Shown here one piece after another: positions 1 to 11,648 of a DNA stretch of 64,000 nt. The notes under the pieces were generated by a model, which saw nothing but the letters and a program-made list of their open reading frames with translations, ran no database searches and was not told where the DNA came from. The stretch is from Lysobacter sp. cf310 (GTDB taxonomy: Bacteria; Pseudomonadota; Gammaproteobacteria; Xanthomonadales; Xanthomonadaceae), in NCBI RefSeq assembly GCF_900114355.1, contig NZ_FOSS01000002.1, positions 851,277-915,276 on the forward strand, given 5' to 3'. The translations under genes were made by a program, and so were the position numbers. Numbering within the stretch: position 1 is the first letter of the stretch; each line of letters starts with the position of its first letter.

Positions 1-3
1 CCC

Positions 4-102
4 TGTAGGAGCGGCGCAAGCCGCGACCCGGAACCTCACTCGCCATCGAAGGTCTCGTCGCAGCCACGCAGCCGCGGTCGCGGCTCACGCCGCTCCTACC
101 CC
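4..102. repeat. REP inverted pair, copy 1
   Basis: A GTAGGAGCGGCGCAAGCCGC unit near base 5 is answered by its reverse complement (GCGGCTCACGCCGCTCCTAC, about 80-99). Each unit contains a GCGGC/GCCGC stem. The roughly 50-bp interior (CGCCATCG, GTCGCAGCCACGCAG) recurs in the next pair at 146-241, so the two pairs look like tandem copies of one REP doublet. Non-coding. Confidence 0.8.
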
Positions 103-145
103 AAGGCCAACGCCCCAAGCTCGCGAGATCGCCGCGCCCAGCTTC

Positions 146-241
146 CTGTGGGAGCGGCGTAAGCCGCGATTGAAACCACACGCGCCATCGCCGGTTTCGT
201 CGCAGCCACGCAGGCGCGACTGCGGCTAGCGCCGCTCGCCC
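146..241. repeat. REP inverted pair, copy 2
   Basis: This is a second GGAGCGGCGTAAGCCGC unit closed by a degenerate inverse unit (GCGGCTAGCGCCGCTC). The interior shares GTCGCAGCCACGCAG with the pair at 4-102, which points to duplication of the whole doublet. It lies 22 bp beyond the 3' end of the TfoX-N gene. Confidence 0.75.
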
Positions 242-263
242 CTTAGGCAAACGCACTATCGCG

Positions 264-632
264 CTACTTCGCCGTACGCTTCGCGCGCGGCTTCTTCTTC
301 GTCGGCGCATTCGCCTTGCGCAAGGCGGCGGCGTAGGCCAGGTCCAGCCACGGCCGCAGCTCCTCGGCCGAATCCAGCGCCGATTCCGGCACCGACCAAT
401 AGCTCAGCGCGATCAGTTCCTTCTGCTTGTGATAGACGAACGGCGCGCAGCCCGCGGCTTCGAATTGCGCGCGGCTCACGTCGTCGACCTTGACGTACAG
501 CGCGTCGTCGTCGACCAGGGCGAAGATCACGCCGTCGCGGTACAAGCCATGCCCGCCGAACATGCGCCGCGACGTGACCGTGCCGAAGCCGGCCATCAAG
601 TCGCGCAGGTAATCGAGATAGTCGTTGCTCAT
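264..632 (-). CDS. TfoX N-terminal domain protein
   Basis: A 122-aa protein that matches the TfoX N-terminal domain alone: an early SRRMFGGHGLYRDGVIFALV stretch, then an ALYVKVD strand and a PFVYHKQKELIALSYWSVPE segment. This domain occurs in competence regulators (TfoX/Sxy) and in many stand-alone proteins of unknown role; the C-terminal TfoX domain is missing, so a competence function is not implied. The tail is Lys/Arg-rich. The start at 632 is chosen because AGGAG lies about 10 nt upstream; a longer frame to 719 has no such signal. It is monocistronic, with REP pairs downstream and the receptor gene in the same direction upstream. Confidence 0.85.
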   Translation of the reverse strand: MSNDYLDYLRDLMAGFGTVTSRRMFGGHGLYRDGVIFALVDDDALYVKVDDVSRAQFEAAGCAPFVYHKQKELIALSYWSVPESALDSAEELRPWLDLAYAAALRKANAPTKKKPRAKRTAK

Positions 633-738
633 GCCTGCTGCGCTCCTTCCGACGCGTACGTCGGAAGGATACGCGCGTCGGCACCGCCGAATTGCGCCGA
701 TCGCGACCGATCGGCGCATGCCGACCGGACCACAGCGA

Positions 739-3156
<2,418 letters not shown>

Positions 3157-3216
3157 TGGCCTGACCCCAGGTACCGGAATTGGCACCTAGCCTAAGCCGA
3201 CTCGCCCCGAATGGCC

Positions 3217-3244
3217 AAGATTCGTAAAGATTCCGCTAAGAATC
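3217..3244 (-). promoter_or_regulatory. Three phased heptamer direct repeats upstream of TonB receptor
   Basis: Read in the direction of the receptor gene there are three near-identical heptamers, GATTCTT, GAATCTT and GAATCTT, at 11- and 10-bp spacing. They are AT-rich in a GC-rich context and lie 61-88 bp before the start codon. Heptamers repeated on one helical face are typical of OmpR/PhoB-type response regulator sites; the regulator here is unknown. Confidence 0.5.
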
Positions 3245-3278
3245 TGCAAAGCAGTTCCGGTATACGCGGCCGCCCGGC

Positions 3279-3971
3279 TCAGTCGGGCCCACGCCAGCGC
3301 CCCAGCAACCGGTCGACCCCGAGCAGACCGGCGCCGAAGACCAGGAACAGGATCAGCACCCCGACCGAATTGCGCAGCACCACCGGCCAGCCCAGCGCGC
3401 CCACGTCCAGGAACGGATACGGGTACTCGTGCACGACCTGCCCGCGCAGGAAGGCCCAGACCACGTACAGGGCCGGAAACCACAGCCAGCGCCCGAGATC
3501 GCGCCAGCCCAGGCCGCCGTGCGGCACCGCCGCCAGCCACCAGAGCAGATACAACGCCGGGGTCGCATAGTGCAGACCGCTGTCGACCCACCACTGCGCG
3601 CCCTGCGGCTGCCAGAGGTGGCGCAGGATGGTGACGTAGACCGTGCCGGTCACCCCGATCGCCAGCGCGATCCCGCCGCGCGCGCGCGCGCTGGCCAGCC
3701 AGCGCGCCAGACGCGAGCCGCCGCCGAACACCGCCACCGCGCAGGTCGCGGTGACCAGCAGGTTGCTGAGGATGGTGAAGTAGCTCAGGTAGCGCAGCGT
3801 CGCCAACGCCGGCCCCACCGTGTCCCAGGTGCTGGCGATGAGCAGCCAGTATTGGCCGACCAGGGACGCCAGCGAGACCGCGCCGACCAACGCGGCGAAG
3901 GCGCGCCCCGACGGGCCGATCGGATGGGCGGCGCCGGCGCCGGACGCGTGACGGGTATCGCTGACTGGCAT
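3279..3971 (-). CDS. Pr6Pr-family integral membrane protein
   Basis: A 230-aa protein with about six transmembrane segments. The pattern of the Pr6Pr (FAR-17a/AIG1-like) family is visible: TLRYLSYFTILSNLL after TM2, an YVTILRHLW segment, a conserved HYATPALYLLWW and HEYPYPFLD before the last two helices. Members are common in bacteria and their function is not established; eukaryotic relatives hydrolyse lipid esters. It starts at 3971 and is divergent from the EamA transporter gene across about 106 bp. The sequence shows no operon partner. Confidence 0.8.
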   Translation of the reverse strand: MPVSDTRHASGAGAAHPIGPSGRAFAALVGAVSLASLVGQYWLLIASTWDTVGPALATLRYLSYFTILSNLLVTATCAVAVFGGGSRLARWLASARARGGIALAIGVTGTVYVTILRHLWQPQGAQWWVDSGLHYATPALYLLWWLAAVPHGGLGWRDLGRWLWFPALYVVWAFLRGQVVHEYPYPFLDVGALGWPVVLRNSVGVLILFLVFGAGLLGVDRLLGRWRGPD

Positions 3972-4077
3972 GGCCGTGCGCTCTCCCCTGGTATGCGGCG
4001 CAGCGTCGCATGCGCGCGCCCGCGGCGCATCCGCGCCGAGGAGCGATAATACGGCTCACCCCACGACCGCGAAACCG

Positions 4078-5019
4078 ATGACCCCGACCGCCAAGGCGCA
4101 AGTCCAGATCCACTTCTGCGTGCTGCTATGGGGCTTCACCGCGATCCTGGGCAAGCTGATCTCGCTGCCGGCGCTGCCGCTGGTGTGGTCTCGCATGCTG
4201 ATCGTAGTGGTCGCGCTGGCCCTGCTGCCCAAGGTCTGGCGCGGCCTGCGCGCGATGTCGGCGCGGCTGCTGTGGTCCTACGCCGGCATCGGCGTGCTGG
4301 TGGCGCTGCACTGGCTGACCTTCTACGGCGCGATCAAGCTCGCCAACGCCTCGGTCGCCGCGACCTGCATCGCGCTGGCGACGGTGTTCACCGCCCTGAT
4401 CGAACCCAAGCTGGCCAAACGGCCGTTCTCCAAGCGCGAGCTGGCGCTGGGTGTGGCGGTGCTGCCGGGCGTGGCCCTGGTGGTGGGCGGCGTGCCGCAC
4501 GAGATGCGCGCGGGGATCGCGGTCGGCGCGCTGTCCGCGCTGCTGGTGGCGTTGTTCTCCTCGCTCAACAAGCGCCTGGTCGAGCACGGCGATCCGCTGA
4601 CCGTGACCGCGCTGGAACTCGGCGCCGGCGCCCTCGCCCTGACCGTGCTGGCGCCGGCGATGCCGCTGCTGTTCCCGGCCTTCGCCGGCGATCTGCTGGT
4701 GCTGCCGGGCCTGCGCGACGCGGTGCTGCTGGTGATCCTGGCGCTGGTGTGCACGCTGCTGCCGTTCGCGCTGTCGCTGGTGGCGCTGCGCCACATGACC
4801 GCGTTCGCGGCCCAGCTCGCGATCAACCTGGAACCGGTGTACGCGATCGTGCTCGCGATCGCCCTGCTGGGGGAACAGCGCGAACTCAGCGGCCTGTTCT
4901 ACGTCGGCGTGGTGATCATCCTGTCGGCGGTGTTCGTGCACCCGCTGATCAGCCGCCCGCGCGCGGTGTCGCAGCCGGAACTGCTGGGGACGGCCGAGGC
5001 CAAGAATCTGTCCGAGTGA
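4078..5019 (+). CDS. DMT-superfamily transporter (EamA)
   Basis: A 313-aa inner-membrane protein with ten predicted helices arranged as two EamA repeats; the first repeat has the HWLTFYGAIKLANASVAATC signature and the second ALRHMTAFAAQLAINLEPVY with a following GE (LLGEQ). EamA transporters export or import small metabolites such as amino acids and nucleosides; the substrate cannot be read from the sequence. The start at 4078 is taken because residue 1 then falls just before the first helix; the frame is open further upstream but that stretch is Arg/Ala-rich and unlike the family. A hairpin directly follows the stop codon. Confidence 0.9.
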   Translation: MTPTAKAQVQIHFCVLLWGFTAILGKLISLPALPLVWSRMLIVVVALALLPKVWRGLRAMSARLLWSYAGIGVLVALHWLTFYGAIKLANASVAATCIALATVFTALIEPKLAKRPFSKRELALGVAVLPGVALVVGGVPHEMRAGIAVGALSALLVALFSSLNKRLVEHGDPLTVTALELGAGALALTVLAPAMPLLFPAFAGDLLVLPGLRDAVLLVILALVCTLLPFALSLVALRHMTAFAAQLAINLEPVYAIVLAIALLGEQRELSGLFYVGVVIILSAVFVHPLISRPRAVSQPELLGTAEAKNLSE

Positions 5020-5040
5020 GGGCCTACAAAAAGTAGGCCC
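5020..5040 (+). terminator. Hairpin after the EamA gene
   Basis: GGGCCTAC and GTAGGCCC form an 8-bp stem around an AAAAA loop, starting at the base after the stop codon. There is no T-run, so it may act as a weak terminator or as 3'-end protection. Confidence 0.5.
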
Positions 5041-5133
5041 ACTTACTCCCGCAGCAGCGGAACACAGTAGCCGCAGACTCGGCACATCGCGATTCTCTCG
5101 CCTTCGGCATCGCTTTGCATTTCCGGGTTCAGC

Positions 5134-5505
5134 CTAGACATGCTGGTCGAGCATGATCACGTTGCCGTCGGGATCGGACAGGATGAGGTGCGCCGGCCCG
5201 GTGCTGTCCGGATCCGCGCGCGTCGTGATCTCGACGCCCTGTGCATCCAGCGACGTCTGCACTTCGCGCACGTCCGTGAATGAAGCCAGCGGACTCGCGC
5301 TTTGGTCCCAGCCCGGATTGAAAGTCAGGATGTTCTTGTCGAACATGCCCTGGAACAGGCCGATTACCGTCGACCCGTTCTTGAGGATCAGCCAGCCCTG
5401 CGCCTGATCGCCGCCGAAAGCGGAGAAGCCGAGCTTTTCGTAGAAGGCTTTGGACGCCGCGATGTCTTTGACCGCGAGGCTGACGGAAAACGCGCCGAGT
5501 TCCAT
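5134..5505 (-). CDS. VOC-family (glyoxalase/bleomycin-resistance fold) protein
   Basis: A 123-aa VOC protein: [20 protein letters not shown] followed by FYEKLGF at the start, and [18 protein letters not shown] at the end, the usual ends of the paired beta-alpha-beta-beta-beta modules. Such proteins bind a metal in many cases and range from glyoxalases to antibiotic-binding proteins; the reaction is unknown. The start at 5505 has GCAGGAG about 9 nt upstream. A second, unrelated VOC gene lies about 550 bp away on the same strand, separated by an unknown gene. Confidence 0.88.
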   Translation of the reverse strand: MELGAFSVSLAVKDIAASKAFYEKLGFSAFGGDQAQGWLILKNGSTVIGLFQGMFDKNILTFNPGWDQSASPLASFTDVREVQTSLDAQGVEITTRADPDSTGPAHLILSDPDGNVIMLDQHV

Positions 5506-5594
5506 GGATCGCACTCCTGCTAGTTGGGGACGATGAGCAAGCCTGACGTTCGACATGGGTCTGGCGATGAAGGGATTCGGAATCGAATGGTTCG

Positions 5595-5990
5595 TCAACC
5601 GCCAGCGCCGGCCATCGAATCGCTTGCGCCAGGGCTGCCATCCCCGAATGCTTCGAACGGCAGCTCTACCGGCGAAAGAAGGAATGAAACCCCGTCCTCT
5701 TCTTGTTTGACATGCCACAGCGCCAGTCCCTCGGGCCTGATGCCGGCATCGAACGGAAACACGAATGACGGAAGCCAGAGCAACTGGATATCCCCGTCGC
5801 CCTCCCAGCCCATGGCCAGAAAACGGTCTTTGGCCGCTGCGATGTAGGCCGCGGCCTGCGGCCCGACGAAGGCGGAAGGCGCCTGGGTGAAGTGCAGGTT
5901 GTCGATCCACTCGAAGATGTAGCCGTGGAAGGAACCCAAGGCTTCGGGTCCGTAGGAAATTACGTTTTGCTTTGGGATCGAATAGCCCAC
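5595..5990 (-). CDS. Hypothetical protein
   Basis: A 131-aa protein without a recognised domain. It has no signal peptide or membrane segment and is rich in aromatic residues ([37 protein letters not shown]), which argues for a globular cytosolic fold. The start is GTG at 5990 with AGAGG about 10 nt before it. The first 40 codons have a lower GC content than the neighbours, a possible sign of recent acquisition. It sits between two VOC genes in the same direction; that arrangement alone does not show a function. Confidence 0.65.
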   Translation of the reverse strand: MGYSIPKQNVISYGPEALGSFHGYIFEWIDNLHFTQAPSAFVGPQAAAYIAAAKDRFLAMGWEGDGDIQLLWLPSFVFPFDAGIRPEGLALWHVKQEEDGVSFLLSPVELPFEAFGDGSPGASDSMAGAGG

Positions 5991-6050
5991 CGTTGACGCC
6001 TCTGCCCTTATCTACGCCTGACCGAATTTACGCTGCCGCCGGCGCTGGGC

Positions 6051-6395
6051 TCAAAGCTGCCACAAGCCATGGTCGTTGCCGCCCTGCAGATAGATGGCGA
6101 AGGTGCCGTGGCCCGGTATCGGCGTGGGCTCGACCGCGACGAAGCCGCCCGCCTGCACCACGGCGGCGACTGCCGCCTCGATATCCGCCACCAGCCAGTA
6201 CGGCCGCACCACCGGCTCCTCGGTGGTCCGCAAGGGTCCGCGTACGCCGACCAGGCCGCCGCCGGCCAAGGGTGCGGTACGCGCGTGGCCGAGTCCGGGA
6301 TCGGGCGCGCCGAAGCGCACGCCGTTGGCCGCCTCGTAGGCGGCGCATACGCCATCCACGTCCTTGCTCACTATCTCCAGGTATTGGATTCGCAT
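6051..6395 (-). CDS. VOC-family protein
   Basis: A 114-aa VOC protein: MRIQYLEIVSKDVDGVCAAY begins the first module, a PYWLVADIEAAVAAVVQAGG stretch begins the second, and it ends with a GTFAIYLQGGNDHGLWQL strand. The pattern resembles the glyoxalase-like group annotated as hydroxylases or lyases of unknown substrate. AGGAGAG lies just upstream of the ATG at 6395. It is followed on the same strand by the 5595-5990 gene and preceded by the S41 peptidase gene. Confidence 0.85.
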   Translation of the reverse strand: MRIQYLEIVSKDVDGVCAAYEAANGVRFGAPDPGLGHARTAPLAGGGLVGVRGPLRTTEEPVVRPYWLVADIEAAVAAVVQAGGFVAVEPTPIPGHGTFAIYLQGGNDHGLWQL

Positions 6396-6419
6396 GACCG
6401 CTCTCCTATGGCCGTCGCC

Positions 6420-7385
6420 TCATCGACTGGCGCTCGTTCGGCATTGTGCGTTGATCCAGGCCGCCGCCGCTTGAATGGGGTCCGCCGTCTGCACGTCCGG
6501 GACGATTTCCCGTACGTACTCGTTTCCGTTCCGATCGAGCGTCGCCGACGTGGTGAGCACCAGGCGTCCGCCGTTGGGCAGCGGGACCGCCCTGTTCGCC
6601 GTCGAGTAACCGGCCGACGCGGAACCGAAGTAGCGGACATTGGATTGGCCGCGGAACATGATGGGAGTGATCTCGCCGGAGCTCGCCGATCGCTTTCCGA
6701 TCGCGAAGGCGATGAATTTCGGCAGCCGCGCCGGCGTCTGGCTCAGCGTCTTATTGAGACGGTTCTCGACCCCGTCCATGTAGATTTTTCCGTCGCGCTT
6801 TTCGATCACGACTTCGGCGCCTTTCGCGTCGCGAAAGGCGCCGAGCTTGCCCTCAGTCAGCAAGGGCGCCAACCCGGTCAGCATGGGCCACATGTTGCCG
6901 CCCTCGTTCGAGGAAAAGTCCAGCACCAGGCCGCAGGCGGATTGCTCCAGCGAAGCGATCAGGGCATTGCGCACGCTGGACGCGGCGGCGGTCGTATCCT
7001 TGCCGCTCCAGGCGTTGATCTGCAGCACCGGCACGCCCTGCGCGGCCGGTAGCGCGACCGCGATCGGCCGCGGTGCGGCGGATGCGGCGAGTGCGGCCGA
7101 CGGAGTTGCAGCGGAAGCCGGCGGCCGGCTCGCGGTGGGCGACTCGTACCAGGTATGCCGGTCGCCCAAGGCGCGGACCACGAACTGGACGGCGGCGTCT
7201 TCGCCCTCGGCTCGCTCGACCGCCGCGGCCTCGGCCTCCACGCGCGGCCAGTCGACGCGCGACGAGCGATAGGCCTCGTCCTTGGTCACGGCGATGACCG
7301 CGCTCAGCGTTTCGGAAGCCGCGGCCGGGCACGCCGGCGCCAACAGCAGCAAGGGCAGGAGCAATCGCATGCGGGTCGGCTGCAT
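6420..7385 (-). CDS. S41-family peptidase, secreted
   Basis: A 321-aa protein with a signal peptide (a Leu-rich core MRLLLPLLLLAPACPAAAS) and an S41 (C-terminal processing peptidase) core. GLVLDFSSNEGGNMWPML corresponds to the DLRxNxGG region, KRSASSGE holds the presumed nucleophile Ser, and GYSTANRAVPLPNGGRLVL is the usual late strand. No PDZ domain is evident. The Lys that serves as general base in CtpA-type members is not at its usual place (the segment reads GSASAG), as in the tricorn/IRBP-like branch. Two starts, 7385 and 7370, are possible; neither has a strong ribosome site. It probably acts in the periplasm; the substrate is unknown. Confidence 0.82.
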   Translation of the reverse strand: MQPTRMRLLLPLLLLAPACPAAASETLSAVIAVTKDEAYRSSRVDWPRVEAEAAAVERAEGEDAAVQFVVRALGDRHTWYESPTASRPPASAATPSAALAASAAPRPIAVALPAAQGVPVLQINAWSGKDTTAAASSVRNALIASLEQSACGLVLDFSSNEGGNMWPMLTGLAPLLTEGKLGAFRDAKGAEVVIEKRDGKIYMDGVENRLNKTLSQTPARLPKFIAFAIGKRSASSGEITPIMFRGQSNVRYFGSASAGYSTANRAVPLPNGGRLVLTTSATLDRNGNEYVREIVPDVQTADPIQAAAAWINAQCRTSASR

Positions 7386-7566
7386 CGGGGTGTGACCGAT
7401 TGTGGGTACAGCCGCGCGAGCCGGTCAATCGAAGCCGGTCGGCCGCAGGGCCGCTGGCTCCCCATCCGGCTCGGCCCAGCCTCGACGGCTCTCCCCGCAG
7501 ACACGGCCGCCCGCGCCGATTATCCTGCCGTTCGTCCACGCGAACCGATCGCACCGAGGAAGCCCG

Positions 7567-7962
7567 ATGAACCCGAACACCCAACAGGATCTCGCCCGAC
7601 TGTTCATGCGCATCGTCCTGGGCGCGCTGATCCTGCTGCACGGCATCGCCAAGCTCAAAGGCGGCATGGGCGGCATCGTCGGTCTGGTCGAGTCGCACGG
7701 GCTGCCCGGCTTCCTCGGCTACGGCGTGCTGCTGGGCGAGGTGCTGGCGCCGATCCTGCTGATCGTGGGCTGGCACGCGCGCGTCGGCGGCGCGTTGATC
7801 GCGATCAACATGCTGTTCGCGATCTTCCTGGTCCACCTGGGCCAGCTGAACCAGCTCAACGACCAGGGCGGCTGGGCCCTGGAGCTGCAGGTGATGTTCC
7901 TGGTCTCGGGCCTGGCGATCGCCCTGCTCGGCCCGGGCAGCTTCAGCGCCAACGGCAAGTAA
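7567..7962 (+). CDS. DoxX-family membrane protein
   Basis: A 131-aa inner-membrane protein with four helices and the DoxX pattern: ARLFMRIVLGALILLHGIAK at the start, then LPGFLGYGVLLGEVLAPILL and a GGWALELQVMFLVSGLAIAL segment. DoxX proteins occur in many redox contexts (thiosulfate:quinone oxidoreductase, oxidative-stress complexes), but most, like this one, have no assigned reaction. GAGGAA lies 6-7 nt before the ATG at 7567. It is divergent from the S41 peptidase gene. Confidence 0.9.
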   Translation: MNPNTQQDLARLFMRIVLGALILLHGIAKLKGGMGGIVGLVESHGLPGFLGYGVLLGEVLAPILLIVGWHARVGGALIAINMLFAIFLVHLGQLNQLNDQGGWALELQVMFLVSGLAIALLGPGSFSANGK

Positions 7963-8038
7963 GCGCCCCGAATCGGATGCGGCCGCATGGCCGCGTCCGT
8001 CGCGCCTGACCGCCTGGCCTGGCGGCAGCGGCCGACGC

Positions 8039-8731
8039 CTAGACCGAGGCTTGGCGGAAGTGCTCGATCGAGTGGCCCGCGGCATCGTGCCAGGTCTTCA
8101 GCGCCACGATGTACTGCTCGATGTAGGCGACGTGCTTCCCCGCCTTCTGTGCCTGCTGCTGGCGCGCGCCTCCCACCACCCACAGCGCCTCGACCGCGGC
8201 GGCCATGCCGCCGACCACGGGAAACAACAGCCCCGCCGTCAGCTTGACCGCCTGCATCGCCGCCGCCAATTGGAAGCGCCGCTCGTCGGGCGCATAGATA
8301 TCGTCGAACAAGGCCTGCGCCAGCTTGAGGGCGCTGGTCACCTGCAATCGATCGTTGTCCTGGAACAGCTGAGTGAACTTGAGCGTGGTCGCGGATAGCT
8401 CCAGGTCGGTCATCAGGATTTTCACGTTCGTCGCGATCAAGGCGCGCTCGGACGGGTCGTCGGCAGTGGCCAGGCGCGCTTGCGCGTCCTCCAGCTCCCT
8501 GCCGGCGCGCTCGACCTTTTGGGCGTGGGCCTCGCGCACGTAGGCGATGCGTTCTAGCAAAGCCGGCATGTAGTCGCCGATGACGCGAACCAGCTCATCC
8601 GCCTGCTGCGCCGCGAGCTCGGTCATATCGGCGGCGGTCGTGTACAGACTCCGCAAACTCGCGCTGGGCGTCCTCTCGGCGAAGGCGCGCAGTTGAGCCA
8701 GACGTGTCGCGTAGGATTCGTTTTGCGGCAT
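8039..8731 (-). CDS. Hypothetical helical protein with C-terminal hydrophobic hairpin
   Basis: A 230-aa protein not assigned to a family. Residues 1-150 are almost wholly helical and rich in Ala/Glu/Leu, with coiled-coil character (REAHAQKVERAGRELEDAQA). A glycine-rich hydrophobic stretch (LTAGLLFPVVGGMAAAVEAL) near residue 180 is followed by a second amphipathic region. This layout resembles proteins that insert one helix pair into a membrane, but no catalytic motif is visible. The ATG at 8731 is preceded by GGAGGGTG, a strong ribosome site, and is preferred to an upstream ATG at 8755. It lies 151 bp downstream of dbpA on the same strand. Confidence 0.7.
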   Translation of the reverse strand: MPQNESYATRLAQLRAFAERTPSASLRSLYTTAADMTELAAQQADELVRVIGDYMPALLERIAYVREAHAQKVERAGRELEDAQARLATADDPSERALIATNVKILMTDLELSATTLKFTQLFQDNDRLQVTSALKLAQALFDDIYAPDERRFQLAAAMQAVKLTAGLLFPVVGGMAAAVEALWVVGGARQQQAQKAGKHVAYIEQYIVALKTWHDAAGHSIEHFRQASV

Positions 8732-8882
8732 GACACCCTCCGTGGTGATCGCCAAGCTGCGTGCATCGCAGCGATGCGCCTGCGCATCCCCGGCATCAGC
8801 CTAGACCGCCCTCCCAAACGACACCAGGGCAGCCCGCGCCGGCCATCGCCGTGGGCGTATGGCCGGGCTCGATGCTGGCCGT

Positions 8883-10265
<1,383 letters not shown>

Positions 10266-10401
10266 GCGCCATGATCGCAGCATTGGCCCGAGCCTGCGCT
10301 CCAACCTCGCCGCGCGGCCCCGGCGCGCCGTATGCTGCCGGCGCCGGCACGGCCCGGGGGCGGCCGCCGCGGCACGATCTGCCGCCACACGGAGCGCGCG
10401 C

Positions 10402-10974
10402 ATGGAACCGCAATTCCTCCATATCCGAGTCCTGCTGGGCATCATCCTGGGCCTGGCGATCACCACCCTGCTCAAGGGCCTGGCGCGTTTCGTCCAGCAC
10501 CCCGGCCGCGACCGCATCTACTGGGTGCACCTGGGCTGGGCGGTGTCGATGTTCATCCTGCTCACCCACTTCTGGTGGTGGGAATTCCGCCTGATCCACG
10601 TGCATGCCTGGACCATCACCGCCTACGCGTTCCTGATCGTCTACGTAGTCGTGCTGTTCCTGCTGTGCACCCTGCTGTTCCCCGACGACATCGGCGACTA
10701 CAGCGGCTGGCAGGATTACTTCCAGTCGCGGCGCAAGTGGTTCTTCGGGATCATGGCGCTGAGTTACCTGATCGATTTCATCGACACCGCGATCAAGGGC
10801 AGCATCTACTTCGAAAGCCGCGGCCCCGAGTATCCGGTGCGCAATCTGGGCTTCGTGCTGATGTGCCTGATCGCGATGCGCACGCGCTCGGAGTGGTTCC
10901 ACCGCGCGTTCGTGGTCGCGGGCATCGTCTACGAGCTGTCCTGGATCTACCGTCTGTACGACTTCGTCGACTGA
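10402..10974 (+). CDS. Six-helix integral membrane protein, function unknown
   Basis: A 190-aa protein with about six transmembrane helices (LLGIILGLAITTLLKGL, WAVSMFILLTHFWWW, YAFLIVYVVVLFLLC and others) and short loops rich in aromatic residues. An early HLGW and a THFWWWEF are conspicuous; there is no known catalytic motif. The ATG at 10402 has GGAG about 12 nt upstream. The next gene begins 18 bp after its stop, so the two are probably cotranscribed. Divergent from dbpA. Confidence 0.72.
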   Translation: MEPQFLHIRVLLGIILGLAITTLLKGLARFVQHPGRDRIYWVHLGWAVSMFILLTHFWWWEFRLIHVHAWTITAYAFLIVYVVVLFLLCTLLFPDDIGDYSGWQDYFQSRRKWFFGIMALSYLIDFIDTAIKGSIYFESRGPEYPVRNLGFVLMCLIAMRTRSEWFHRAFVVAGIVYELSWIYRLYDFVD

Positions 10975-10992
10975 AGCATCGGAGCGCAAGGC

Positions 10993-11487
10993 ATGGATGC
11001 GGAAACCCTCAAGGTACTGATCGCGGTGGTCGGCGCCAGCGCCTCGTTCTGCTGGGGCGTGTGGACCTGGCGCACCGCCCGCCGCGATCAGCTACGGGCC
11101 TTGCGCGAGGAAGGCGAGCGCAAGGCCGAGGCCCGGCGCATCGAGGCGACCCGGCCGTTTCTGGAGAAACAGCTCGAGCTGTACGCGGAAGCGGCGCGGG
11201 TGTGCGCGCGCATCGCGTCCGCGCACGACCACGGCGACGCGGTCGCGCGTTTCTGGGAGCTGTATTGGGGCGAGCTGGCGCTGGTCGAGAACCGCGAGGT
11301 CGAGGCCGGCATGGTGCTGTTCGGCCAAGCGTTGCAGTACATGCCCGAGAACCGCTCGGAGCTGCGCCATCGCGCGCTGGAACTGGCGGCCGCCTGCCGC
11401 GCCTCTCTGGCGCGGTCCTGGGGCGTGGATGCCTGGGTCGCGCCGGACCTCGCCTCCGAGCGCGGCGCGCCGCCGCGCCGGGCATAG
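10993..11487 (+). CDS. Membrane-anchored helical protein, function unknown
   Basis: A 164-aa protein with a single N-terminal transmembrane helix (residues 6-26, LKVLIAVVGASASFCWGVWT) followed by a charged coiled-coil stretch (RRDQLRALREEGERKAEARR) and an Ala/Glu-rich helical domain. The plan resembles small bacterial proteins that anchor a helical cytosolic domain to the membrane. GGAGC and AAGG precede the ATG. Probably cotranscribed with the six-helix protein in front; the C-terminus is Arg/Pro-rich. Confidence 0.7.
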   Translation: MDAETLKVLIAVVGASASFCWGVWTWRTARRDQLRALREEGERKAEARRIEATRPFLEKQLELYAEAARVCARIASAHDHGDAVARFWELYWGELALVENREVEAGMVLFGQALQYMPENRSELRHRALELAAACRASLARSWGVDAWVAPDLASERGAPPRRA

Positions 11488-11536
11488 CACCCGCACGCCT
11501 CTTCCAATCGCCCCGGCGCCGCCCGTCGGCGGCCGC

Positions 11537-11565
11537 TTGACAAGCGTGGCAGGTGCAAATAAATA
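11537..11565 (+). promoter_or_regulatory. Putative promoter of the acyl-CoA desaturase gene
   Basis: A perfect TTGACA (11537-11542) is followed 17 bp later by TAAATA (11560-11565), a poor but AT-rich -10. The -10 abuts the 20-bp box at 11565-11584, so a protein on the box would cover the start of transcription. Confidence 0.55.
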
Positions 11566-11584
11566 TTTAGCAAATTAGTTAAAT
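11565..11584 (+). promoter_or_regulatory. 20-bp operator-like box, copy 1
   Basis: ATTTAGCAAATTAGTTAAAT has matching ATTTA/TAAAT arms and stands 64 bp before the desaturase start codon. A copy with 19 of 20 identical bases (16072-16091, opposite strand) precedes the gene at 15598-16038, in the same orientation relative to its gene. Such AT-rich boxes are rare here. The likely ligand is the ArsR-type repressor encoded at 15050-15364; that assignment is inferred. Confidence 0.7.
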
Positions 11585-11648
11585 GCTGAATTCAGGCCGG
11601 CGCCGCCCCAACCTCGGAGCAGGTCCGCGCCCAGACCAGGGGATCGCC

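Noticed and set aside
5134-6395. Antibiotic resistance cassette from two VOC genes
   Set aside because: The VOC fold is too general, neither sequence matches a known resistance protein, and no mobile element is nearby.
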